Shown here: piece by piece, positions 29,407-38,710 of the stretch
Numbering within the stretch: position 1 is the stretch's first letter
Layout of the letters: each line of letters opens with the position of its first letter
Source: CAWIHA01 sp963835855
GTDB taxonomy: Bacteria; Acidobacteriota; Terriglobia; Bryobacterales; Bryobacteraceae
Length of the DNA stretch: 64,000 nucleotides
Direction of reading: 5' to 3'
NCBI GenBank assembly: GCA_963835855.1
Contig: CAWIHA010000023.1
Span: 1-64,000, forward strand
Position numbers and translations under genes: made by a program
Notes under the pieces: model-generated
Told to the model about the DNA's origin: nothing
Seen by the model: only the letters and a program-made list of their open reading frames with translations
Databases searched by the model: none

Positions 29407-30570
29407 TCAAAAGATTGATAGACTCGTCCTGGACTTGCTCTTCTCCTTTGGCTGCACGCCGGTGATCTTGACGGCCAGCGCAGAAAGACTCTTGCCGAGT
29501 TCGGAGCCGGGAGGCAACAAATTACCTTGTGCATAGGCCTCGTACAGCTCTGGGTAGTCGTTGGGCAGCATCTCGTAGATCGGTACGCCCAACACCCGTT
29601 GCACCTCGCCGGGCTCGAAGTCCGGCCGTCTCGGCATCCGGTTCAGGACCAGCCGCAGCCGGTTGCGGCTGTAACCCGCATCCATGAGCACCTGCACGAT
29701 CTGTTTGGCCTGGTGCAGCGCGGGCATGTCCAGCGTCGCAATCAGATAAGCCTCGTCGATCTCTTCAAGCAGGTTCAACGACACGGCGTTCAGACTGCGC
29801 CCCAGGTCGGCCACGACCCAGTCGTAGCTGGTCCGCATAAACCGCAACACGTCGCGGAACTGCTCCGGCTCCAACGGGCCATGGTTGGAAGCGGTCGGCG
29901 GCGCTGTAATCATCTCCAAATGCGCCTGGCCATTTGATACCAGAGCTCTCCAATAGCTGAGGTCGAGACGATCGACGTTTCTCACCGCGTCGAGAATCGA
30001 ATACTGCGCCTTGGCCTTCATCAGGAAGCCGACCATGCCGCTATCCATGTCGAAGTCCGCCAACAGGATATCCTGCCCCGTCGCGCGCTGCATCTCGACG
30101 GCAACATGGCAAGCGATCGTGGTTGCACCGCAACCGCCTTTGGCCGAAAAAAATGCAAGCGTTTTCCCGCGCTGGCGGGTGGCGTTCTGCTTCGCACGCT
30201 CGCCGATCAGCCTTTCCAGAGCTTTGCTCAACCCGGCGCCGAGCGGCGGATACAGAAACTCGTTTGCACCGGCGCGGATCGCGCCGAGGATTGTCTCCGG
30301 GGCCGCCGTATCGTTCAGGGCGATAATCATCGGTGCGGCCGGAACGGACTTAATCGTTCGCACGACCTGCTCAAAAGGCTCTTTGATTTGCGTGAGATCA
30401 AGCAGCAGCGCATCAAGATGCAATTGTTCCAACTGCTTCGAAAACGCTGCGGGATCTCCAAGCGACGGCTGTTCGAGTAGCACACGCACCGGGAGGTTCC
30501 GCAGGCAGACCTGCACCTCCTCCCAAAGCTCCTGGTTCGCGATGACTAGCCCGATCTTCAGTTGCTGCAT
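29407..30570 (-). CDS. cpaE: TadZ/CpaE-like pilus localisation ATPase
   Basis: A 387-residue protein with an N-terminal receiver-like domain ('RVLLEQPSLGDPAAFS', 'LHLDALLLDLTQIKEPFEQV', 'LGAIRAGANEFLYPPLG') and a ParA/MinD-type ATPase. Its deviant Walker A is 'FFSAKGGCGATTIACHVAVE', followed by 'DILLADFDMDSGMVGFLMKA' and 'YDWVVADLGRSLNAVSL'. TadZ/CpaE positions the pilus machine at the pole. The receiver half has an Asp in 'LLLDLTQ', so phosphorylation is not excluded. It lies between cpaC and cpaF. Confidence 0.92.
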   Translation of the reverse strand: MQQLKIGLVIANQELWEEVQVCLRNLPVRVLLEQPSLGDPAAFSKQLEQLHLDALLLDLTQIKEPFEQVVRTIKSVPAAPMIIALNDTAAPETILGAIRAGANEFLYPPLGAGLSKALERLIGERAKQNATRQRGKTLAFFSAKGGCGATTIACHVAVEMQRATGQDILLADFDMDSGMVGFLMKAKAQYSILDAVRNVDRLDLSYWRALVSNGQAHLEMITAPPTASNHGPLEPEQFRDVLRFMRTSYDWVVADLGRSLNAVSLNLLEEIDEAYLIATLDMPALHQAKQIVQVLMDAGYSRNRLRLVLNRMPRRPDFEPGEVQRVLGVPIYEMLPNDYPELYEAYAQGNLLPPGSELGKSLSALAVKITGVQPKEKSKSRTSLSIF

Positions 30571-30638
30571 GAACCTCTTTACTGATCCTTCAATTGCCCG
30601 TTTCTGGCGCCTGTGAATTCAACTCCATCCCCCAACTC

Positions 30639-32186
30639 TTACTTGTTCGGCTGAGGCGCGTTTTGTAACACACCCTGGTCCGTCGAGACCTGCGCGGGCG
30701 GAGCCATCGGAACTGTAAGCAACTGGATTCCTGGCACGGCCGGCTGCTGGCTCTGCTTCGGCACAAGCTGCTCATACGGCACAGATTCCACTGCCGACGT
30801 CAGCGGCACTGGCCCGGTTGTGCCGACACCCGGCGTGCGTGGCGCCGCAGCCCCTTGGTTCAGGAAAGGCATCGGGTATTGCAAACCCGGGGTAGGCTGA
30901 CCGGCCGGAATGGGCCGCACCAACTCGGGCGTTACCAGCACCAGCAGCTCCGTATTGCTCTTAGTCCGGGCGCGCGACTGGAACAGTTTTCCCAAAATCG
31001 GAATGTCGCCGATACCAGGTATCTTCGACAACGTATCTTGGGTCCGGTTGTCCAGGAGCCCGGCAATCCCGAATGTCTGCCCATTTTCGAGCTCGACTTC
31101 AGTCTGCATCTTCCGCGTAGAGAACGCCGGTATGGAGAAACCGGAGAGGCTCACCCCGTCGGCTTTGTCGAGCGTGCTGACCTCCGGAGTAACTTTCAAG
31201 TGGATCGTGTTGCGTGGTGTGACGGTCGGAAGGAAGCTGAGCTTGACCCCAAATTCCTTCCACAAAACGCTCACCGCGCCGCCGCCAAGAGCGTTCTCCA
31301 CGACCGGAACGGGGATCTCGCCGCCGGCCAGGAAACTGGCCTCTTTGCCGTTGATCGCCAGTATATTCGGCTCGGCTAGTATCTGAGTCAGGCCCCTGCT
31401 GGCTAATGCCTCGATGGTCGCGCCAAGATTCAGATCCGGGCGGAAAAGAAAGATGTTGAGAAAGTCCGTGATTGTAGCCGTGTTGACTCCGCCTTGGGTC
31501 TGCACCGTGGGCGCGGGGAACTGTCCGGTCGAGACAGTTCCGGGCGTATGGCCCGCGCCGAGACTGAACAGATTGGCGCCGAGGTCTTGCTCCACCGTTC
31601 GATCGATTTCCGCAAACTTGACTTTCAATAGAATCTGATCCTGCACCGCAGGCACCTTGACGCGCAGCAGGTTCACTACTTTTCCGAGGGTGGCGGCGAT
31701 GGCTACGGCGCGGTCCGCGCTGGCCATGTCTTTGACGGTGCCGCGCAAGTACACACTGCCTTCCGAGAAAGCGACGCTCACGTCTTCTCCTGGCAGCTCT
31801 TTTTGCAGCTCCTGGCGCACGGCATCGAGCTTGAAATTGACGGGCGGCTGCACTCGCAGGTCAAACACGATCCGGTTACCGCCTTGCTGCCAGACAACCA
31901 GGCTCGTCTCACCGGCCGCCTTTCCATTGATCAGCAATTCACGCGGGCTCACCGCTAAGGCTTCGGCCTTCGTCGAGTCGCCGACCGAGATGCGCTGGAT
32001 GTTTACCGGACTCTCAACCACCAGCGACTTGCCCACCGTGACAAACAAGTCTCGTGCTGCGGGCACAGAGGCCTGTTGGCTGCGGCCAAGGGCGCCCGGC
32101 GATTGTCCCCAGACCGGCGCGCTCGCGCAGAGCAACACTCCGCTGCATGCCAACAACACGCTGTTGCGCAGTCTGACCTGGTTCAT
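30639..32186 (-). CDS. cpaC: RcpA/CpaC outer-membrane secretin
   Basis: A 515-residue secretin of the Tad pilus. A signal peptide ('LLACSGVLLCASAPVWG') precedes the pilus-specific N-terminal domain ('ATRDLFVTVGKSLVVESPVN'-like, 'DSTKAEALAVSPRELLING') and a BON-like part ('DVSVAFSEGSVYLRGTVKD'). The secretin core has 'TQILAEPNILAINGKEASFL', 'GGEIPVPVVENALGGG' and 'LSKIPGIGDIPILGKLFQSR'. The C-terminus is a proline-rich tail of about 80 residues. The start overlaps the cpaB stop by four bases. Confidence 0.94.
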   Translation of the reverse strand: MNQVRLRNSVLLACSGVLLCASAPVWGQSPGALGRSQQASVPAARDLFVTVGKSLVVESPVNIQRISVGDSTKAEALAVSPRELLINGKAAGETSLVVWQQGGNRIVFDLRVQPPVNFKLDAVRQELQKELPGEDVSVAFSEGSVYLRGTVKDMASADRAVAIAATLGKVVNLLRVKVPAVQDQILLKVKFAEIDRTVEQDLGANLFSLGAGHTPGTVSTGQFPAPTVQTQGGVNTATITDFLNIFLFRPDLNLGATIEALASRGLTQILAEPNILAINGKEASFLAGGEIPVPVVENALGGGAVSVLWKEFGVKLSFLPTVTPRNTIHLKVTPEVSTLDKADGVSLSGFSIPAFSTRKMQTEVELENGQTFGIAGLLDNRTQDTLSKIPGIGDIPILGKLFQSRARTKSNTELLVLVTPELVRPIPAGQPTPGLQYPMPFLNQGAAAPRTPGVGTTGPVPLTSAVESVPYEQLVPKQSQQPAVPGIQLLTVPMAPPAQVSTDQGVLQNAPQPNK

Positions 32187-33046
32187 TGGTTCCCCTCCGG
32201 TCTAAAGGTAGCTTGAGCTCTAGTGCCGCCTTGGATGACCTCGACGACCACTGGCGGCTTCGGCTGCGCGACGGGAGGCGCGGCTTGTTTTACAACCCGC
32301 ACGACCGGCCTGTGCTCTTCAAGGCCCTTGTATTGCTGGCCGGAAAACAGGCTGGCCACGGCGGTCCCGGGAGTCTTGGCAACCTGCGTATCAAGCGGGT
32401 TCCGCAAGACAAGCTGAATCCTCATCTCCGTGGCCAAGTTCATTATCTCTGCCTGTTCAGGCGTGACCAGCAGGTTGACTACGCCGACCGAGATCGGCTT
32501 CCCTTCCGCGTTTTTCTCAATGTTCTGGCCGGCCGAGAGAACCTCGACGTTTTGCAGGAGCGTTTTCGACAGCGTGCCCAGGTTGGTGGGCGCACCCGGG
32601 GGCGAACCGGCAATGAGAATATCGACGCGCATGCCAGGCACGACGAAACCTGCGACACTGCTAATGTCGTTGACGCGAATGGCAAAAGCACGCATGCCCG
32701 GCGGTATCGTGGCCGCCAAACCCCCGCCCGCACCCTTGGGCGCCAGCCGGCTCTCGGAGATCGGCTCGCCCTCATAGATCGTGGCTACAACACCGCGGCC
32801 GACCAGGTCCTCCTTGTTGAGCACGGCGTTGGGGGGGGCAGGCGGCGCCCAGTTCGCCAGCTTAAGGTCTACGTCGCGAATCAGCGTGCCCACTGGCAGG
32901 CTGTGCGCCGCAACCAGCACTCGCATCGTTGCCTGCGGCTTCGGGGCCGCATTCGCCAGCCTTGCAATCCACCCATAGATCACAAAGGCAATCCCGCCCG
33001 AGACGACAAGGGCAAACACAAAAACCTGAATCATGCGCTTAGTCAT
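32183..33046 (-). CDS. cpaB: RcpC/CpaB pilus assembly protein
   Basis: A 287-residue periplasmic assembly protein. A membrane anchor ('MIQVFVFALVVSGGIAFVIY') is followed by a SAF domain ('VLVAAHSLPVGTLIRDVDL', 'GVVATIYEGEPISESRLAP') and 'MRAFAIRVNDISSVAGFVVP' plus 'GMRVDILI', a strong CpaB signature. The C-terminus is basic and proline-rich. It follows flp with about 100 bases containing a perfect palindrome and overlaps cpaC by four bases. Confidence 0.93.
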   Translation of the reverse strand: MTKRMIQVFVFALVVSGGIAFVIYGWIARLANAAPKPQATMRVLVAAHSLPVGTLIRDVDLKLANWAPPAPPNAVLNKEDLVGRGVVATIYEGEPISESRLAPKGAGGGLAATIPPGMRAFAIRVNDISSVAGFVVPGMRVDILIAGSPPGAPTNLGTLSKTLLQNVEVLSAGQNIEKNAEGKPISVGVVNLLVTPEQAEIMNLATEMRIQLVLRNPLDTQVAKTPGTAVASLFSGQQYKGLEEHRPVVRVVKQAAPPVAQPKPPVVVEVIQGGTRAQATFRPEGNQ

Positions 33047-33111
33047 TCCTGCTCCTTCACACCCCGATTTTGCAAACCGGCCACCGCAAGCTCACGCCAC
33101 CCAACCAGGAA

Positions 33112-33137
33112 GCGGGGCATGCCCGGGCATGCCCCGC
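33112..33137. terminator. Perfect 26-bp palindrome between flp and cpaB
   Basis: A perfect inverted repeat of GCGGGGCATGCCC with its complement spans these bases, ten bases past the flp stop codon. It could form a 10-bp stem with a CCCGGG centre in the flp mRNA. There is no U-run after it, so it is not a textbook rho-independent terminator. A stem here could stabilise the pilin message or reduce read-through into cpaB. Confidence 0.5.
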
Positions 33138-33147
33138 ACACAAGCAT

Positions 33148-33327
33148 CTATATACCCGTGTTGGCAGCGACCAACTCGGAGTTCGCTTTCGACCAGATGG
33201 CGGTTATCTGGCTGCCCGCCATCGTGAACAGCGCGGCGGCAGCCATGGCGACGAACGCCAGCAGCAGGACGTATTCCACCATGTCCTGGCCTTGTTCGTC
33301 GCGAATAAAGTTTCTCAGAAGTTTCAT
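33148..33327 (-). CDS. flp: Flp-type pilin (Flp/Fap family)
   Basis: A 59-residue prepilin: 'MKLLRNFIRDEQGQDMVEYV' then 'LLLAFVAMAAAALFTMAG'. The leader ends in Gly before QDMVEY, with the Glu-Tyr pair characteristic of Flp pilins and cleavage expected after that Gly. A hydrophobic helix follows. A good ribosome site (GGAG) is seen 12 bases upstream of 33327. The longer open frame to 33510 is not used. It heads the Tad operon and is the structural subunit. Confidence 0.93.
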   Translation of the reverse strand: MKLLRNFIRDEQGQDMVEYVLLLAFVAMAAAALFTMAGSQITAIWSKANSELVAANTGI

Positions 33328-33331
33328 CGTC

Positions 33332-35024
33332 TTATCTCCTCGCGTAGGATTCGTGATCCTGAGGATCACTTTCAGTTTGGTTCGTGATCTGACGACCACG
33401 TAAAATTCCGCTGACATTCTCAGCGGGAATCTGCAAGACCTCGGGCCGGCCGGTCCGGGCCGCCTGGGTGCGCGGAGCGGTGGCCCGAAACACAATTGCA
33501 ACTCCGTCATCGTAAACGGCTCGCCAGTTCCTCGATTGCTTCAAAGTGCTGGCCAGGGAGGCACCCACCGGCAGGAGGATGGTACGGAACGTCATACTGT
33601 TCGAGAATATTTTCCCAGTCGTATTTGCCGTACATCACGTCGAGATACCGCTCGTCAAACTGGGCCCCGTAAAAATCGCTTCTGCCGTCGATAAAAACTT
33701 GGGTATGGGGGTAGAGGCGGTAGATCAGGTAACCGCCCCAGGTGTCGCTCGTGAATATGCCGCGCGCAAAATCAGGGCCGCGCAAAACTTCAATCGCTTT
33801 GGCGGGGTAGGTCTTAGGGTCGTACTCGGCGCGGAATTTCGCCGCATGGAGTGGGATATGAAAAAGCAGGACGAGCAACCCGGCTGCGGCGGCCGAGGTC
33901 ACGGGAACCCGCCCTATCCGGTCCAACGCCTCGAACTCCGCCGCGAAACTGCGGAAGGAGCGGGCGGCCCTCTGCAGCCATCCGGCCACTTTCGCGCTTT
34001 CGAGCGCAGCAAGCAGCTCAGCGAGCATCCCGGCAACCACCGGGGTGGCAACGATCATGTATACGGGGATATTTCTCGCCGAGAAAAGCGCCAGGTGGGC
34101 CCAGCCGACCAGCAGGATTGAATAAACAAAACGCCGCCGGTATATATTCCAGGCCGCCGCAACCACGCCGGCGAAAAGGATCAATTCAAAGTACGGCGCG
34201 GCGGGTCCCTGAAAGTTAAGCGACAGGAACTCCACGATGTGCTTGTACTGAAACGGGTCGCTCAGATAGCGGAAAATGTGGACGTGCAGATGGTAGAAGT
34301 ACGGATTGATGAACGTTGCGCCAGCGCATGCAGCCGCACACAGCAAATACGGTTTCGCGCGCAGAAGCGCGGCCCGGCTTACTTCGGCGTCCGCATCCAC
34401 CAGCCACGTCATCAGCTCACCGGCAGCGTACGTCAAAAGGAGTATGATGCCGGCCAGGAAGCCGCCATGCAGGTTCGCCCAAAGCACGATCATCGGCGGC
34501 AGCAGCCAGAGCAGCCGGACTTTGCCGTCATGCACGCGCTCGAGCACCGAATACCAGATCACGACGAACAACAGCGTGAACAAATGCGGCCGCGCAAGCC
34601 AGTGAATCGATGCGCCGCACATCGCCGGCAATAGCACGGCGATGGCGAGCAGCCCGTTGCCGCACTTCCGGCGAATCAGGCGGTACAGCAACGCGTATGT
34701 GGTCGCAATGACGACAATGCTTGCTACCACCACGGCGGCCAAACCGCCATGGTGATGCAGCCAGGCGAACATCACGTCCCATAACCACTCCCAGGCATAC
34801 CAGGGCTGTCCGGGTTTTGTGAACGAGAAAATGTCGTGATGCGGAACGCGCCCGTTCTGCCAGATCCATTCGCCCGTGCGCAGGTGCCAGCCTGTGTCGC
34901 CGTCACCGAGCAGCATCGTGGCGCCGTTCAGGCAGAGGAACAGGAACAGGATGGGCAAGATAAATGCGACATCCGTCAGTGACGGTAGCACCCGGAGCGC
35001 GAAACGGTTTTTCTCGTTTACCAT
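33332..35024 (-). CDS. Multi-spanning membrane protein, GT-C glycosyltransferase-like (frameshift near C-terminus)
   Basis: About 10 membrane segments in the first 400 residues, with a periplasmic loop after the first ('LGDGDTGWHLRTGEWIWQNG', 'PHHDIFSFTKPGQPWYAWEW') carrying the Asp and Trp/His residues typical of GT-C enzymes. A soluble C-terminus has 'IFTSDTWGGYLIYRLYP' and 'VFIDGRSDFYG'. The first frame ends at 33507. One indel near 33594 restores 'TILLPVGASLASTLKQS' and runs on to a stop at 33332, just before flp. The substrate is unknown; pilin or surface glycan glycosylation is only a guess from position. Confidence 0.68.
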
Positions 35025-35131
35025 GCCACTCGATCAGTGCCGCGATCCTGCACGCAACCGCGCGGAGCCGCTTTCAAGCTCGACCGTCGCGCGACCCGGC
35101 AGGTTTGGATATTGGTCAACATGCCGGCTCC

Positions 35132-35524
35132 CTACATGAGCGAACAGCTCATTTCATCCTGTCCTTGAGCAGCAGCGAACTTGGCGTTCGTCTGGCTCCG
35201 AAACTGCATTTGGTTGACCTGAACAGCCACGCGCGGTCCTCCAGCTTCCCCGGTCGAAACCCGCGCTACCACGGCCTGGCAATGCATGCACCTCCGGCCG
35301 AAGGAGTGGCTCGCAGGCAGCTCGATGTCCACCGTCAGCAGGTCGCCTGGTTTGGGCAGTCTTGTGACCACCCGGTCCGTATTCCACACGAGCAAGATGC
35401 CGCTGCGGCTCATATTCTCGGTCACACCAACAAACAAACGCGTCTTGCTCCTCGGGAAGACAACATGACACGGAAGCTTCACGTCCACACGAGGATCGGC
35501 GCGCCTATCCATTAGCCTCTTCAT
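35132..35524 (-). CDS. PilZ-domain protein (c-di-GMP binding)
   Basis: A single PilZ domain: 'MDRRADPRVDVKLPCHVVFP' holds the RxxxR c-di-GMP arm (RRADPR) and 'VTENMSRSGILLVWN' the second motif (D/NxSxxG form, here NMSRSG). About 130 residues from the ATG at 35524; an ATG at 35512 is also possible. Upstream of the GT-C-like gene and flp on the same strand, it may tie pilus or glycan production to c-di-GMP. Confidence 0.82.
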   Translation of the reverse strand: MKRLMDRRADPRVDVKLPCHVVFPRSKTRLFVGVTENMSRSGILLVWNTDRVVTRLPKPGDLLTVDIELPASHSFGRRCMHCQAVVARVSTGEAGGPRVAVQVNQMQFRSQTNAKFAAAQGQDEMSCSLM

Positions 35525-35563
35525 AGGGATACACCCGATTCCCTGGGCGATCAAGACCCACAA

Positions 35564-35925
35564 TGGATGATATGGTTTTGTTGACTGAGGTTAACCGGCC
35601 ACTTCAGATCAATGTTGCTCAAACAATTGAGGTTGTCGGTCGGAGGTCAAAGGGGAAGCCGACGTTGACTGAGGAGGTTAATTATCTTTACTAACCAAGG
35701 CATCAGAGCAACTTAGCGGAGAGCATCGGCGAAAGCGCATTTGAGTACTGGTCGCCCCCAAACGCGAGTACTAGAAGATCTAGAAGTTGGTGGTATAGTC
35801 CTGGGTCTAGTACCAAAACCGCTGCAATGTGCTCTAACTCCACACCTTTCCAGCCTCAAACCCGCGCATCCGTGCTAATCTGACTCCTGCGGTGGTGGCT
35901 CCTTTACCCTCGCAGCTGTTTACTT
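35564..35925. other. Intergenic region between PilZ and LuxR-type genes
   Basis: No gene seen. It is more AT-rich than its flanks and holds two near-identical blocks: GTTGACTGAGGTTAA at 35580-35594 and GTTGACTGAGGAGGTTAA at 35663-35680. A divergent promoter region is expected here. On the minus strand, TTAACC with a 16-base gap to TATCAT is a weak promoter candidate for the PilZ gene. Confidence 0.4.
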
Positions 35926-35976
35926 TTGGGAATAAGGCGGCGTGGTCGGAAGCTGCCGTTGGATGAAAAGCTGAAT

Positions 35977-36732
35977 ATGGCCCGAGTTCTCTTATTCACG
36001 GATGAGCCTGTCCTCGCCAGGGGATTCGTTTCGATTCTGTCGTCCGTGGCCGGATTCGAGAGCGTTTCCGTGTGTCAAGATACGGCGGAGCTTGCGGGGG
36101 CCGTCCAAACCTCGAAGCCCGACGTCCTGCTGATCGACCTGACGCCCGATGTGACGTTCGGCATCCTCACGCAGTTGCAACGGGACTTGCCCAATTGCCG
36201 CATCGTGCTTTGGGTGCGAACGATCTCCACCGAGCTGGCCTACCAGACCATGGAACTGGGCGTCCGGGGCGTCTTGCGTAAGACATTGACGCCCGAGTTG
36301 CTGGTGAAGTGTCTGAGTAAGGTCTGCGAGGGCGAGTTGTGGTTTGACAAGGCGCTCACTGCCAGTTTCCTGTCCGCGAAGATGGTCGCGCTGACTAAGC
36401 GGGAGAGCCAGTTGGTGAGCCTGCTCGCACAGGGGCTGAAGAATAAGGAAATCGCGGCGACGCTCTCGATTTCCGAAGGGACGGTGAAGGTTTACCTGTC
36501 GCGATTGTTCCAAAAGGTCGGCGTCAAAGATCGCTTCGAGCTAGCATTGTACGGGCTGAGGAACCTGCAAAACATGAGCAGTGAGCCGCCGGCGCTGGGC
36601 CCGGCGCCGCATCAGATCATGATGGGAGGCGCGAAACATCCCGCACAAATGCAATGGCTGCGATCACTGGTCATGGAAAAGCCAGCCGAAAAGGTTACCG
36701 ACCAGCTTTCGTTCTGGGGCCCCCGATCCTAG
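35977..36732 (+). CDS. NarL/LuxR-family response regulator
   Basis: A two-domain regulator of 251 residues from 'MARVLLFTDEPVLARGFVSI'. The receiver has the acidic pair (DE), the phospho-acceptor Asp in 'KPDVLLIDLTPDV' and the conserved Lys in 'GVRGVLRKTL'. The LuxR helix-turn-helix follows as 'LTKRESQLVSLLAQGLKNKE', 'IAATLSISEGTVKVYL' and 'SRLFQKVGVKDR'. A 55-residue tail has no recognised domain. No sensor kinase is adjacent. Targets are unknown. Confidence 0.9.
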   Translation: MARVLLFTDEPVLARGFVSILSSVAGFESVSVCQDTAELAGAVQTSKPDVLLIDLTPDVTFGILTQLQRDLPNCRIVLWVRTISTELAYQTMELGVRGVLRKTLTPELLVKCLSKVCEGELWFDKALTASFLSAKMVALTKRESQLVSLLAQGLKNKEIAATLSISEGTVKVYLSRLFQKVGVKDRFELALYGLRNLQNMSSEPPALGPAPHQIMMGGAKHPAQMQWLRSLVMEKPAEKVTDQLSFWGPRS

Positions 36733-36843
36733 ACGATTGAGTCCTGCCGAGGGCGCCATTAAAGCCGGCATGGATCCACCGAGATTGCCTGAGAAGCTTG
36801 GACCTCGCTCCTGTTATCCTGGCCGTGAGAAGGGCTGAGCCCT

Positions 36844-38481
36844 ATGCGGTCTTACCTCCAGCTTTCTTTGAGCAGCCCAGCCCAGCTACCGGCGAAGCCG
36901 GAGCGGGTATACTTTGTCGGACTCTCGCCCGAGGCTCCTAGCCGGTGGCGGAGCTTTTGCCTTTCATTCGTCGTCCATCTGCTGGGCTTTTTCCTCGCCC
37001 CCCCGATCACTATGTGGGTAGCCCACGTGCCGGAAGCATCTGACCGGGGCTCGTCAATGCGGCGCGAACGGTTACTCGGAACCGTGCGCCTTCGCGTACC
37101 GGAGCAGCTTTACATCGCTTCGAGCGGCTCGCTGATTCCGCCATACAAGCCCGCCTCCGCGCGTAAGCGGGTTGGCGCCCCGCCGGGTCAGGCGGCGCCT
37201 AGCGCGCAACCGGCCGGTGGCAGACAGGGCCGGCGTCCCGGCCACCGGCAGCGCCGATTCGAGCTGCCGCCCCTCTCTCGCCGCGCGAACGTACAGCAGA
37301 GCATCCTGCAGCCCCAATTCGCGGAGGAGTTGCCGGCGCCACGCGACGTGAGGCTGCCGGAAGTCTTTTTCTGGAACCTGCCCGGTCCCCTCCAACAGAT
37401 CGCGAAGCCATTCGTCATGCCCGGACATGCCATCCCGCCCACGCAGCCGCGGCGGCTCGACGCGCCGCCCGTTCTTGAGATGCCGAACCCGGGGCAGTCG
37501 GTCCTAGCGCCCGGTGGCAGCCCTCAGACCCAAGCTCTTTTGAGAATACCGGCGCAGTCGCAGAGCGCCATGCCAATTCAGACCTCAGAATCTGATGTTC
37601 CGCATCCGGGTGTTTCGTCGGATCCGATTCCGGGTGACCCGACCAGCATTCTGTCTCTTACATCGAACCCAATGCCGCTACGCGAGTTCCTGACCATCCC
37701 GCCTGGGAACCAAATTGGGCCCACGGGAGGCGGCGCCGCGGAAGGTTCCACATCTGGCACGGATGCCGGTGGCGGAGCTGGCAGAGCCGGAGCCGGCACT
37801 GGAACGAATGGTTTGGGTGAGGGGACTGGCCCGGGCGGCACGGGTAGATCAGGTGGAGGATCAGGCGGACCGGGAGGAGCAGGAGAATCGGGAGGGTCGG
37901 GGGGGGCCTCGTCAGCGGGTAGCTCCCTTGGCACAACGGCGGGCGCGCCTTCTTCGGCCACGCCGCTGGGGGCTATACGTTCGGCGGCCATCGCCGCAGC
38001 GGCTCGGACCCGAATCGTCCATCCGCCGACTGGCGTCTTCGATATCGTCGTCCAGTCTGGCGGCCAGGACGCCTTCCCGGAAAGCGCGGGCATCTTGTCG
38101 GGAAGGCCGATTTACTCGGCGTACTTGCAGGTGGGCGCGCGCAAAGACTGGATCGTGCAATACTGCATCCCCGCTGAAGATTCGCAGACTGCCGAGGTCA
38201 GCGAGTCGGTGGTACGGCTGGGAAGCGACGCTCCTCTGGTTGCGCCCTATCCGCGCGTCACTATGCGGCCGCAAGTCCATTGGCGCGCTGGCACTTACCT
38301 GATGGTGCATGGCATCATTAGCGCGGATGGGACATTACAGGCTCTGCAGGTGCTCGGCGCGAATGACCCGCACGAGAGCGCGGCGGTGCTGGCGGTGCTC
38401 GAACTCTGGGAGTTCCGCCCGGCGATGCAGCAGGGCCGGCCTGTCAGGGTTGAGTTCCTGCTGGCGATTCCAGGAGAATGA
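36844..38481 (+). CDS. Large TonB-like protein with glycine-rich linker
   Basis: 545 residues. One membrane anchor near residues 38-60 ('FCLSFVVHLLGFFLAPPITM') is followed by a proline-rich periplasmic part and a strikingly glycine-rich stretch at about 290-375. The C-terminal domain has the TonB-C-like 'YLMVHGIISADGTLQALQVL' and 'AAVLAVLELWEFRPAMQQGR'. A middle region ('YSAYLQVGARKDWIVQYCIP') resembles other acidobacterial TonB-like proteins. It probably spans the periplasm as an energy transducer or envelope linker. It lies downstream of the LuxR-type regulator. Confidence 0.68.
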   Translation: MRSYLQLSLSSPAQLPAKPERVYFVGLSPEAPSRWRSFCLSFVVHLLGFFLAPPITMWVAHVPEASDRGSSMRRERLLGTVRLRVPEQLYIASSGSLIPPYKPASARKRVGAPPGQAAPSAQPAGGRQGRRPGHRQRRFELPPLSRRANVQQSILQPQFAEELPAPRDVRLPEVFFWNLPGPLQQIAKPFVMPGHAIPPTQPRRLDAPPVLEMPNPGQSVLAPGGSPQTQALLRIPAQSQSAMPIQTSESDVPHPGVSSDPIPGDPTSILSLTSNPMPLREFLTIPPGNQIGPTGGGAAEGSTSGTDAGGGAGRAGAGTGTNGLGEGTGPGGTGRSGGGSGGPGGAGESGGSGGASSAGSSLGTTAGAPSSATPLGAIRSAAIAAAARTRIVHPPTGVFDIVVQSGGQDAFPESAGILSGRPIYSAYLQVGARKDWIVQYCIPAEDSQTAEVSESVVRLGSDAPLVAPYPRVTMRPQVHWRAGTYLMVHGIISADGTLQALQVLGANDPHESAAVLAVLELWEFRPAMQQGRPVRVEFLLAIPGE

Positions 38482-38710
38482 GAGCCGGCTTCCAGCGCTT
38501 TGAATTTGTTCAGGTCGAAGACGGCACGGCTTGAAATGTTTCGCTTTGCCGCCGCCTGTGTGGTATAAGTTGAGGTGCATTTGACGCTCACGTTGCCCGG
38601 GCAAATTGCGCGGCGGCATCGCGGGTCAGTTGTCCGCGAGTGCCAAGATGGTTCCGTGAAGTAACTTCGGGGGCGGCGTGAGTTTAGATAGCATCAACAA
38701 GGATTAGAGG

